Shown here piece by piece: positions 18,624-26,394 of a stretch of DNA of 64,000 bases. The position numbers and the translations under genes were made by a program. The DNA lies in contig NZ_JAPJZK010000001.1 of the NCBI RefSeq assembly GCF_026309355.1, positions 5,290,501 to 5,354,500 on the forward strand. The letters run 5' to 3'. The stretch comes from Spartinivicinus marinus. Its GTDB lineage: Bacteria > Pseudomonadota > Gammaproteobacteria > Pseudomonadales > Zooshikellaceae. Position 1 is the first letter of the stretch. Each line of letters begins with the position of its first letter. The notes below the pieces were generated by a model. It was given only the letters and a program-made list of their open reading frames with translations, was not told where the DNA came from and made no database searches.

Positions 18624-20414
18624 ATGCTGATAAAACAAAAACCCATTTTGGCTTTTAGTTTAGCAGGTATTTTATTAAGCCCTTATGCGGCATGTGATTT
18701 ACAGCAGCAAAATGGCTTAGACATTCGTTGTCAGCCTTCTTCACACACAACGCCAGTAATAGGTGAGCTTAGTGATTTGACTCTGATTGGTACGTCAGTG
18801 GCGGATGCCCCCTTTGCTACCTCAGCTGCTGAAATTGTTAGCTACGATAGCTGTACCGATTTGCTTTATGTGGTGAATGCACAAGCAAAGCAAGTGGATA
18901 TATTGACGATGGATGAGCAGGGTAAACCAACGGCAATAGGTGCCATTAATCTGCAATCGGCAGCAAAAACAGCAGGTATCGAGATTGGTGCAGCAAATAG
19001 TGTCTCTGCTTATGAGGGGGTGGTTGCAGTAGCCATTGAAAATGCTAATAAACAAGCCAATGGTTTAATTGCTTTATATCGCTCTGATAACTTAAAGCTG
19101 ATTGCTACTTATCCTACTGGTGCTTTGCCTGATATGGTCAGTTTTTCGAAAGACGGTCGATATATTGCCACGGCCAATGAAGGTGAGCCAAATGCAAATT
19201 ATCAAGTAGACCCAGAAGGCAGTATTACCTTGGTTGACCTAGCGAACGGTCCAGCGAATGCTAATGTCCAGCAAATAAACTTTAAAGCATTTAATAAAGG
19301 GGGCGTACGGCATAATGAGCTGCCGATTTCTGTGCGAATTTCTGGACCCAATGCCACAGTGGCTCAGGATTTAGAGCCTGAGTATTTAAGTTTTGCTGAT
19401 AACGGTAAACTGTATGTGGCTCTGCAAGAAAATAATGCACTTGCCGTCATTGATGTGGCTACCGCCAGGGTAGATGCCATTGTAGGGTTGGGAACTAAAT
19501 CATGGGCTAACGTGGCTCTAGATGCATCTAATAAGGATAAAAAAATCGGTAATTTTAAAAGCTACTCTCAGTTGGAAAGTTTGTACATGCCAGATGGTAT
19601 TGCCAGTTATACCGTCAATGGCAACACCTATCTTGTCACGGCGAATGAAGGTGATAGCCGTGAGTATGGGGTTGATACGACTCAGCAAGTATGTGATGAA
19701 TCAGGCTATACTTGGGATGAAAATGATTATACGGACACGCCAGATTACACAACAAAAGTAGGCTTTTGTATTGCGCACACTGATGAGGTTCGTGGCAAAA
19801 AACTGAAAATTGATAATCAACACCCTTTAGTAGAAGCATTGCAAGACAAGAAACAGCTGGCTCGACTTAAAGTGGTTCAACCCGAATCAAAAGTTGATGC
19901 TAATAAACCCGTTTATGCCTTTGGTTCACGTTCTTTTTCCATTTGGGATGATAAGGGTAATCTCACCTTTGATAGCGGTGATCAGTTTAGCCAAACTGTG
20001 TTTGCGCTGGAGCCACGCCAGCTAAATAGTACCCATAATAATAATCAAAGTGGTGATAATCGCAGTGATGATCGGGGAGGAGAGCCTGAAGTGGTAGAAG
20101 TCGCCTCAATTAATGATCGCCATTATGCTTTTATTGGCTTAGAGCGTCAGGGGGGAATCATGGTATACGACATTACCGACCCAACCAAGGGACGCTTCAT
20201 CACCTATGTAAATAATCGTCATTATGATCAGGATGTATGCACAGAAGTAGATGATGGTGATTGCAAAAATGGTGTTTATAATCCTAACGCAGGGGATTTG
20301 GGGCCAGAGTCAATAGAATACTTTCAGCGACAAGGTAAGCATTATTTAGCGGTGGGTAATGAGGTGAGTGGCACTACATCCGTTTATCAACTGCAATTTA
20401 AAAGTCACCGCTAA
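18624..20414 (+). CDS. Secreted choice-of-anchor I family beta-propeller protein
   Basis: This secreted protein of about 596 residues has a signal peptide (MLIKQKP followed by the hydrophobic FSLAGILLSPYA). The family is recognised from LPDMVSFSKDGRYIATANEGEPN, YQVDPEGSITLVDL, LEPEYLSF and YLVTANEGDSREYG, the hallmarks of choice-of-anchor I proteins, which fold as YVTN/phytase-like beta-propellers and are often annotated as alkaline phosphatase-related. A GVYNPNAGDLGPESIEYF block near the C-terminus is also typical. AAGGA at 18610-18614 abuts the ATG at 18615 but is nine bases from the ATG at 18624, so the latter start is preferred. Enzymatic activity is unproven. Its own terminators suggest a monocistronic gene. 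Confidence 0.83.
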   Translation: MLIKQKPILAFSLAGILLSPYAACDLQQQNGLDIRCQPSSHTTPVIGELSDLTLIGTSVADAPFATSAAEIVSYDSCTDLLYVVNAQAKQVDILTMDEQGKPTAIGAINLQSAAKTAGIEIGAANSVSAYEGVVAVAIENANKQANGLIALYRSDNLKLIATYPTGALPDMVSFSKDGRYIATANEGEPNANYQVDPEGSITLVDLANGPANANVQQINFKAFNKGGVRHNELPISVRISGPNATVAQDLEPEYLSFADNGKLYVALQENNALAVIDVATARVDAIVGLGTKSWANVALDASNKDKKIGNFKSYSQLESLYMPDGIASYTVNGNTYLVTANEGDSREYGVDTTQQVCDESGYTWDENDYTDTPDYTTKVGFCIAHTDEVRGKKLKIDNQHPLVEALQDKKQLARLKVVQPESKVDANKPVYAFGSRSFSIWDDKGNLTFDSGDQFSQTVFALEPRQLNSTHNNNQSGDNRSDDRGGEPEVVEVASINDRHYAFIGLERQGGIMVYDITDPTKGRFITYVNNRHYDQDVCTEVDDGDCKNGVYNPNAGDLGPESIEYFQRQGKHYLAVGNEVSGTTSVYQLQFKSHR

Positions 20415-20430
20415 AAAATGCTTTTTTAGC
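20410..20430 (+). terminator. Palindromic hairpin spanning the stop codon
   Basis: GCTAAAAAA and TTTTTTAGC form a nine-pair stem with a TGC loop. The stop codon at 20412-20414 lies inside the left arm. It is AU-rich, so likely a weak stem, but may add to the stronger hairpin downstream. Confidence 0.4.
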
Positions 20431-20453
20431 AATATCCTAACTATTGTAAAATA

Positions 20454-20497
20454 ACAAAGTCTCTGAACAATAAAAGTATATTGTTCAGAGACTTTGT
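20454..20497. terminator. 19-bp perfect hairpin, bidirectional terminator candidate
   Basis: ACAAAGTCTCTGAACAATA pairs perfectly with its complement across a six-base loop. On the minus strand it is followed by TATTTTAC, a better U-tract than on the plus strand. It therefore suits a leftward gene that is now only a remnant at 20522-20590, while also lying 40 bases beyond the rightward gene. Confidence 0.65.
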
Positions 20498-20521
20498 ATT
20501 ATGACTATCTCTAATAATTAG

Positions 20522-20590
20522 TTATTCCACTGCCCACCCATCATAATGCACGTCAAATTTTTCTTCTTGTTCAGCATACTGGACGGATGT
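20522..20590 (-). pseudogene. Possible 3' remnant of a lost leftward gene
   Basis: The minus strand reads 22 protein-like codons ending EEKFDVHYDGWAVE and a TAA stop, followed 25 bases later by the strong hairpin at 20454-20497. An in-frame TAG cuts the frame just upstream, and no start or ribosome binding site exists. Acidic and aromatic composition resembles a protein C-terminus rather than random AT-rich translation. I do not recognise the family. The identification as a remnant rests on composition and the orphan terminator. Confidence 0.35.
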
Positions 20591-20662
20591 CTACTATTGG
20601 TTTTGATATACTGTTATTTTTACGAGTTTATCATTATATTTTTACCCGGTTGAGGTATGTTT

Positions 20663-21433
20663 ATGTTTTGGGATCAAGCCGAACAGGTAACCAAGCAAGC
20701 ACTAGCAAAGGGCCGTTTATTCCCGATTGCGACAAAGCCCAGTGTGGTTGTACAGGACGGGATACCATTTTTGTTGCATACCAAGCTGGATAATTATCAG
20801 AAAAAACCAAAAATAGGAAATAAATCCAGCAACCCTTTTTTACCTTACGAGCCAGATATGTATGTCGGAGATGCAGGTGAATTTCACGTATGTTTATTAA
20901 ATAAATTTCCGGTGTTATCTCCTCATTTATTAATCTGTACCCGCGAATTTGTTCCACAAACTCAGCTACTCACCTTGGCAGACTTTGAGGCTTGGTTATT
21001 GGGTTTTACTGAACCGGATGTCGTGGGATTTTATAACGGCGGGGAGATAGCGGGTGCGAGTCAAATGCATCGTCATATGCAGCTAGTAAGAGCAGCGGTT
21101 CCCATAGCAGCTATTATTCATTGTGGTGGTCTGGGATGTAAACATCAACTGTATTGTTTTACGGCCTTAAATGCTAAGGAGCTGTTTGCCGCATATCAAC
21201 AAGCAATGTATCAATTAGCATTAATAAATGCTGACCAATGCCTACCGCATAATATTGTGTTAACTCAAGAATGGCTATTAATTGTGCCACGTACGCAGGC
21301 CCATATAAATCAGATATTAGTAAATGGCTTAAATTATACCGGGCGCTTTTTATTAAAAAATGATGAGCAAAGGCAATGGTTGCAAAATTATGGATTATTG
21401 AAATTACTGACTGAGTGTGGACAACCGCAATAA
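20663..21433 (+). CDS. Ap4A phosphorylase / ATP adenylyltransferase-like protein (HIT superfamily)
   Basis: This 256-residue protein has the APA1/2-type HIT signature His136-Arg-His138-Met-Gln (MHRHMQLV), preceded by FYNGGEIAGASQ and HLLICTREF, as in bacterial and yeast Ap4A phosphorylases. Such enzymes split diadenosine tetraphosphate with phosphate to ADP and ATP, with the middle His as nucleophile. TGAGG at 20651-20655 is one base from ATG 20657 but seven from ATG 20663, so the second (MFWDQAEQ) is chosen. It stands alone on its strand. Substrate assignment is by family only. Confidence 0.85.
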   Translation: MFWDQAEQVTKQALAKGRLFPIATKPSVVVQDGIPFLLHTKLDNYQKKPKIGNKSSNPFLPYEPDMYVGDAGEFHVCLLNKFPVLSPHLLICTREFVPQTQLLTLADFEAWLLGFTEPDVVGFYNGGEIAGASQMHRHMQLVRAAVPIAAIIHCGGLGCKHQLYCFTALNAKELFAAYQQAMYQLALINADQCLPHNIVLTQEWLLIVPRTQAHINQILVNGLNYTGRFLLKNDEQRQWLQNYGLLKLLTECGQPQ

Positions 21434-21524
21434 ATGTGCTATCACACTGAATAACTGCAATGGTTTGAAATAGCTTGAGTGATTTTAGCTTGAATTGTTA
21501 AATTTTTTTGTCTGTAAATAACAA

Positions 21525-21665
21525 GCAAAAAAAACCCGAATCCTGGGGGATGAATTCGGGTTAAGACCATTAGGAGTGAAACAAAGGTACACAATCCTAC
21601 GTACCGAGGTCAGATTGACCTAGACTGATTGTGACTTTAGGGGGATTAAGTCTCAATCAGTAATT
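21525..21665 (-). ncRNA. Candidate small RNA with C-rich hairpin loops
   Basis: On the minus strand three hairpins follow one another and end in an intrinsic terminator. Hairpin 1 pairs ACTGATTG with CAATCAGT (21654-21661 and 21624-21631) with an inner GACTT/AAGTC stem and loop AATCCCCCTA. Hairpin 2 is AGGTCA-ATC-TGACCT (21607-21621). Hairpin 3 is the terminator stem AACCCGAAT/ATTCGGGTT (21533-21562) with a loop containing ATCCCCC, followed by eight T residues. Repeated C-rich loops plus a U-tract are typical of regulatory RNAs that pair with G-rich ribosome binding sites. No coding frame is present. It might instead be a long 3' UTR of the gene at 21787-22683. The 5' end is not defined. Confidence 0.5.
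21533..21562 (-). terminator. Intrinsic terminator (minus strand)
   Basis: A perfect nine-pair stem AACCCGAAT/ATTCGGGTT with a 12-base loop is preceded on the plus strand by eight A residues, which read as a U8 tract leftward. On the plus strand it is followed by AAGACC, so it is not a good rightward terminator. Confidence 0.8.
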
Positions 21666-21786
21666 TTAAGTATTGATGATGCTGGTAAATCCTCCAGCGA
21701 AAACTGAGGCATTTTTAAATTCATTTAGCATAAGCAGAGAGCTAAGTATGTAGGGGCTGCTGCCATTATTTTGTCACATTAGCGAT

Positions 21787-22683
21787 TTAATGGGGATTTC
21801 CCTTGGGTTTTTTAGGAGGCAGAGCAATTTCATTGTCAGCAATGGCAACGAGACTATTTTCTGACTCTCCTGGTGTTAAATATAAATCAGCTTCTTCATT
21901 ATCCAATGGTATGTTGCCATGCCAGGGTAATAAGCGATAACTCGCGTGGTGGCTGTAATCAATAAAGGGATATTTAATTATTTTGAAATAGGGTGAATAG
22001 TCGAAATCTCGGGGGGCGCAGAGTTTGGGGTTGCGTCTGAATAACTGAACCCTGCCATCAGCTGTATTGGTTTTCACTAATGGTAAGATAGGAAACTGCA
22101 CGTTATTGAATGCTTCAGCAATCATTGTAGAACAAACGGTTTTGGTGGTGGGGCCAGCCCCCTTAGCAAACAAGGAGGATCGCCAGCGGCGGGGGAGAAG
22201 TCGCCAAGGGAACAGAAAGCGTGCTAGGTCGAAAATTTGTCTAACATCATATTCTACGCCAACTCGACTTATTGCATAGTTGATAATTTGCTGGGCATCT
22301 TGGTACTTAAGCCCTCGCGGGCGACAAATTCGCAGGTGTTCTTTCTCATAGACAGTGATGGGTCTGATCACGGTGCCCATACCCAACTCACTTTCTACCA
22401 GTAGTTGACTGTCAGGGCTGCAATCACAGTGTTGCTTTACTTGCTCCCGAATCTCAGAATCTTCAATATCATGCAGGCGACCAATATATAAAGCCGCGTG
22501 AGACCATGGGCTTTGGGTGATGACTTTAATCACTTCACTCACACGGGAACGACCTTCAACCAGGATAATATCGCAAGGCTTAAGCTCATAACGGATACGC
22601 TCAAAATCACACATGGGCGCTCGGCGCTGTTTACGCTGGAGGGTTAACCCTTTAGTGATAAGGCGAGTGGTTTTGCCTAGCAT
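21787..22683 (-). CDS. YiiX-like permuted papain-fold (NlpC/P60-superfamily) hydrolase
   Basis: This 298-residue protein fits permuted NlpC/P60 enzymes: the His comes first in SPWSHAALYIG after the CDIILVEGRSRVSEVI strand, and the catalytic-type Cys later in TVCSTMIAEAFN. In between lies GVEYDVRQIFDLARFL, as in YiiX/YebB-like proteins. Permuted members act on lipids, amides or peptidoglycan; the substrate here is unknown. No signal peptide or transmembrane segment is evident, and the N-terminus is basic. The gene starts 43 bases after the aminotransferase stop on the same strand, so they form a two-gene operon. An internal ATG at codon 24 is an alternative start. Confidence 0.75.
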   Translation of the reverse strand: MLGKTTRLITKGLTLQRKQRRAPMCDFERIRYELKPCDIILVEGRSRVSEVIKVITQSPWSHAALYIGRLHDIEDSEIREQVKQHCDCSPDSQLLVESELGMGTVIRPITVYEKEHLRICRPRGLKYQDAQQIINYAISRVGVEYDVRQIFDLARFLFPWRLLPRRWRSSLFAKGAGPTTKTVCSTMIAEAFNNVQFPILPLVKTNTADGRVQLFRRNPKLCAPRDFDYSPYFKIIKYPFIDYSHHASYRLLPWHGNIPLDNEEADLYLTPGESENSLVAIADNEIALPPKKPKGNPH

Positions 22684-22726
22684 GTGTGTTTTGTAACAAC
22701 CTGACTTCTAGCAATTAAACAAGTAT

Positions 22727-23857
22727 CTAGCCAATAGCTTCTTTAATGATTTGTAAACTCTCCTCTAAAACCGGCTTGCTGGTATAAAAGTGAGGGGAGA
22801 GACGAATACCACCACCTCGGTAAGCACATATCACTCCTTTATCCATTAGATGCCGATGCAGCGCAGCCATTTCCTGGCTGTTCACTCTAAAGGTAACAAT
22901 ACCTGCGTAGCGGTTAGTTTCAGTGGTACTAATAACTTGGACGTTATTGAGTTGAGCAAGTTGTTGTTGCAACCAGATAATATTATCAAGCAGTTGCTGT
23001 TCCACATTAGCCATCCCCACCTCAAGCAATAAACCGATACTGGCATTCAATGCATAAGCACCGAGCATATTGGGGCTGCCACATTCAAATCGACGTGCTG
23101 ACTGAGCAATTTCCCAGTCTAGGGTGTCGTAGTTGCCTTGATCTTCCACCATATGCCAACCAAATTGTTTAAGTGATAGTTTAGCTCTGGCTTGGGGAGT
23201 ACTGTAAAACAAGGCCAACCCTTCAGGTCCAAGCATCCATTTATGGCCATCAGCCATGACAAAATCAGCTTTAATAGCAGTGGCATCAAACTGCACTGCT
23301 CCAATACTTTGAATAGCATCGACACAATATAAAATCCCTGCTTGCTGACAGTGATTGCCCAATTGGGTCAAATCAAGCTTTAAGCCAGAGGCATATTGCA
23401 CTGAGCTAATGGAGAGCAAACGGGTATGCTGATCACAAGCTTCAATCAATGCTTGTTCTGGATGGTTCCCGGAGATATCGACTTGTTTGACAGTAACACC
23501 TTGATTGGCCAGAGACTCCCAGACAATCCGGTTGGAAGGAAACTCTTGATCAGAAATCACCACATTATCGCCAGGTTGCCAGGCGATACCGTAAGCCACC
23601 ACTGATAACGCTTCGGAGGTATTTTTTAGTAGCGCAATATCTTGCCAGTCGGTGGCATTAATGAGCGTGGCCAAGCGGCTTTTTAATTGTTGCTCAGTTG
23701 CTAGCCAATTAGGGTATTGACTAGCACCTTGCTGGATATTTTCTTGAGCAAATGCTTCGACTGCTTGAGCTGTTCGGGCTGGCCAGGGTGCAACAGCCGC
23801 ATGATTAAGGTAATAAATTTCAGGGTTAAGGGGAAATTCAGCGTGCCATTGACTCAT
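22727..23857 (-). CDS. Class V aminotransferase (cysteine desulfurase/selenocysteine lyase-like)
   Basis: This 376-residue PLP protein shows the class V fold: YYLNHAAVAPWP at the N-terminus, VVISDQEFPSNRIVW, the PLP lysine Lys206 in ADGHKWMLGPEGLALFY, and IRLSPHFYTS at the C-terminus. The cysteine loop that defines group I and II desulfurases is not clear, so an aminotransferase or lyase other than a desulfurase is possible. AGGTGG lies just upstream of the ATG. It is the first gene of the pair with the YiiX-like hydrolase. It is not near any Suf or Isc genes. Confidence 0.82.
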   Translation of the reverse strand: MSQWHAEFPLNPEIYYLNHAAVAPWPARTAQAVEAFAQENIQQGASQYPNWLATEQQLKSRLATLINATDWQDIALLKNTSEALSVVAYGIAWQPGDNVVISDQEFPSNRIVWESLANQGVTVKQVDISGNHPEQALIEACDQHTRLLSISSVQYASGLKLDLTQLGNHCQQAGILYCVDAIQSIGAVQFDATAIKADFVMADGHKWMLGPEGLALFYSTPQARAKLSLKQFGWHMVEDQGNYDTLDWEIAQSARRFECGSPNMLGAYALNASIGLLLEVGMANVEQQLLDNIIWLQQQLAQLNNVQVISTTETNRYAGIVTFRVNSQEMAALHRHLMDKGVICAYRGGGIRLSPHFYTSKPVLEESLQIIKEAIG

Positions 23858-24169
23858 AAGCCACCTGTTATTAGCGATATACTTCAGTCAATTTATGTTA
23901 ATACAACAGTTAAATCAAATACAGGATACAAGTTGAATTAACTGTGTGAGAAAGTAGTTATCCTGGCTGCTTTTTCAGTACTCATGGGCATTAAAGGGAA
24001 GGCAGTGATGCTTGAAAGTGACATATTTTAACGAGTTATATGACACGCTTATTGCGCCAGTTTTCATTATTTACTGTAGCGACAAAGCGATATTGCTTGC
24101 CAAAAATATTCAACATGGTATGAATAAGGGGTCTAACTACAATCAAAAATTTGCCTACGGTGCAGGTGT
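23858..24169. other. Intergenic region between the aminotransferase and the TetR gene
   Basis: These 312 bases separate two divergent genes and must hold both promoters. I see no repeat, clear hairpin or strong consensus promoter. Confidence 0.4.
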
Positions 24170-24910
24170 ATGGCGGATATAACAAGAAAACAGCGCGAAT
24201 TTAAACGTCGCGAAAATGAGATCCTGGAAACTGCATTAGCTTTATTTTTAGAAAAGGGGGAAGACAATGTTACTGTTGAGATGATTGCTGAAACCGTTGG
24301 TATTGGTAAAGGTACAGTGTACAGTCACTTTCGCTCAAAGGCGGAAATATTTTTACGACTGATGCTGATTTATGAAGAGGAGCTGGCTAGCCTAATTCAG
24401 TCTGATGAAGTGTCTTCAGACCGAGGAGCTTTGCCGCGTGCCTACTTCGAATATCGGATGAAGCATCCAGAAAAGTACTATTTATTTGATCGTCTAGAGC
24501 AAAAGCTCACGCGTCGTAACCCACACCCAGAGCTATTTCGTGAGTTGCATCGAATTCGTGCGTCGAATATTGCTCGCTTAACGGAGCTGATCAAAGCGCG
24601 AATTGATGATAATTTGCTGGAAAATGTTCCACCTTATTTTCATTATTGTGCTGCTTGGGCGCTGGTACATGGGGCAGTTGCTGTGTATCACTCTGCGTTT
24701 TGGCAAGATGTAATAGAAGATAAGGATGGCTTTTTTCAGTTTATGATGGATATTGGTATGCGCATGGGTAAACGGGGGCACAGTAAAAACAGTCGTCCAG
24801 AAGAAAGCCCGCAATCTTATGCGACCAGGGAAGAGGAGCAAGCGAGTACAGCAAGCGACAATAACGAACTTGAAGTCACCGAAGCAGATGAAGTGCTAGT
24901 CGCAGGTTAG
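24170..24910 (+). CDS. TetR/AcrR-family transcriptional regulator
   Basis: This 246-residue regulator has a TetR helix-turn-helix at about 12-60: ILETALALFLEKGEDNVTVEMIAETVGIGKGTVYSHFRSKAEIFLRL. The ligand-binding half is helical, and the last ~45 residues form a Glu- and Ser-rich, probably disordered tail. The ribosome binding site is weak (GCAGGTG). A DUF4823 lipoprotein gene follows closely on the same strand and may be co-transcribed. No effector or operator can be read from the sequence. Confidence 0.88.
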   Translation: MADITRKQREFKRRENEILETALALFLEKGEDNVTVEMIAETVGIGKGTVYSHFRSKAEIFLRLMLIYEEELASLIQSDEVSSDRGALPRAYFEYRMKHPEKYYLFDRLEQKLTRRNPHPELFRELHRIRASNIARLTELIKARIDDNLLENVPPYFHYCAAWALVHGAVAVYHSAFWQDVIEDKDGFFQFMMDIGMRMGKRGHSKNSRPEESPQSYATREEEQASTASDNNELEVTEADEVLVAG

Positions 24911-24963
24911 TAGGGTATGGTTGTTGCTTGTATCTGGTTGAATTAAAAAAACAGATACAAGCA

Positions 24964-25611
24964 ATGATTCTACGATTGATTAGCGTTTTAAGCTTTATCA
25001 AAGCCTTGAGGCAACAGTGGCTCACGTTTTGTTTGTTGCTGTTAACGATAAATTTAACTGCCTGCATGCCAAGTGATATCGGCAAAGAATTGCATCGCTA
25101 TGCTGTTGACTTGCGTTTAGTAGATAACAGTCAGCTAGGGTATAACAACAATTGGGTATTACCTCGTCATTCACGCATCTTGGTTGTTTCTGGGCCCGGT
25201 TTAAAGACGGACGAAGTCAACTATCAGGCGGCGTTAACTAATGAAGTTTACCAGGTATTCACTGCTCGTTTTCCTTATACACAACGTTATCCTAGTGTAC
25301 AGCCTTCTCTATTAACTGCACTTAATACCGCGCGAAATCAGCGTTATCAGTTTGTTTTATATACGCAACTGTTATTCTTTGATGATAAAGTGGGCAATTG
25401 GGTAGAGTTTGAATACTCTGAAGATATCCGACGAGTAGGGCCTGATCGTGTTTCTGCCAGGCTGACATTAGTAGAAATTAGCTCCGAATATATTGTTGAC
25501 TCCATTCTGCTGCAAAGTAACAGTGGTTGGCTAAGCTTTTATAATGACAAGCCCGACCAACTGTTTCGAGAACCGATTGAAGATTATGCCAATAGCTTAA
25601 CCCCTCAATAG
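24964..25611 (+). CDS. DUF4823-family lipoprotein
   Basis: This protein of about 215 residues begins with a basic and hydrophobic signal peptide ending in LTAC, a lipobox that predicts lipidation at the cysteine near residue 34. The mature part shows strand-rich features of DUF4823 proteins, such as SRILVVSGPG and QFVLYTQLLFFDD. Function is unknown; such lipoproteins sit in the periplasmic face of the envelope. The ATG at 24964 lacks a good ribosome binding site. An upstream TTG at 24928 with GTAGGG before it is an alternative. It follows the TetR gene by about 50 bases. Confidence 0.68.
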   Translation: MILRLISVLSFIKALRQQWLTFCLLLLTINLTACMPSDIGKELHRYAVDLRLVDNSQLGYNNNWVLPRHSRILVVSGPGLKTDEVNYQAALTNEVYQVFTARFPYTQRYPSVQPSLLTALNTARNQRYQFVLYTQLLFFDDKVGNWVEFEYSEDIRRVGPDRVSARLTLVEISSEYIVDSILLQSNSGWLSFYNDKPDQLFREPIEDYANSLTPQ

Positions 25612-25729
25612 CCATCGATGTTGCATTTTTAACTGAGAAACCATGATTGCAATGACTTAGAAACAGGCTTTGTGGTTAAATAGGCAACAAGAGCGGTACA
25701 AAAAGCTGTCTAAAAAAACTGGCCTTCAT

Positions 25730-26296
25730 ATGAGTCAAGCACATATTAACCCTGCAGCCATTGCAGCAAGTATTGAGCAAGCCATTAATCATCCTTCATT
25801 GCCTCCGGTCAGCCAATGGCAACCTAATCATTGTGATGATATTGATATTGTGATTAAAAGCAATGGACAGTGGTTTTTTCATGGTACACCAATTAATCGC
25901 CCACAACTAGTACGACTGTTTTCGACTGTGCTGCGAAAAGAACAAGCAGACTATTATTTGGTCACACCAGTGGAAAAGCTAAAAGTCATTGTAGAAGATG
26001 CTCCGTTCATTGCTGTTGCTGTTGAGATAACAGAGGAAAATCGTCATCAGCAACTGGTATTTACCACCAATGTAGGGGATAAAGTGTTGTTAGGTGCTGA
26101 TCATCCATTACAAGTTCGTTTCGTAGCAGAACAATCCAAGCCTTATATTTTGGTGAGAGACCAGTTGGAAGCACTGATTAATCGTAATGTATTTTATGAG
26201 TTAGTTGCTAAGGCTGTCGTCAATGAAATTGAGGGGAATTGCCACTTAGGTCTATGGAGTCATGGCCAGTTTTTTAGTTTAGGCTTAGCCTCTTAA
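25730..26296 (+). CDS. DUF1285 family protein
   Basis: This soluble protein of 188 residues matches the DUF1285 pattern: WFFHGTPINRPQLVRLFSTVL, then YYLVTPVEKLKVIVEDAPF and the VAVEI strand. The ATG at 25730 (MSQAHINPAAI) gives a normal family start; the longer frame from 25670 adds 20 residues with no support. Function is unknown. It is the last gene before the ABC importer operon and is about 100 bases from it. A weak CATGAA/TTCATG hairpin lies just after the stop. Confidence 0.75.
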   Translation: MSQAHINPAAIAASIEQAINHPSLPPVSQWQPNHCDDIDIVIKSNGQWFFHGTPINRPQLVRLFSTVLRKEQADYYLVTPVEKLKVIVEDAPFIAVAVEITEENRHQQLVFTTNVGDKVLLGADHPLQVRFVAEQSKPYILVRDQLEALINRNVFYELVAKAVVNEIEGNCHLGLWSHGQFFSLGLAS

Positions 26297-26394
26297 GATC
26301 CATTAAATAATTGTCATGAACTCGTTTCATGGTGAACTACAATATAATTCATAACTTATAAACGGCCCAATAAGAAGAATTAAGGTAATAAAGC

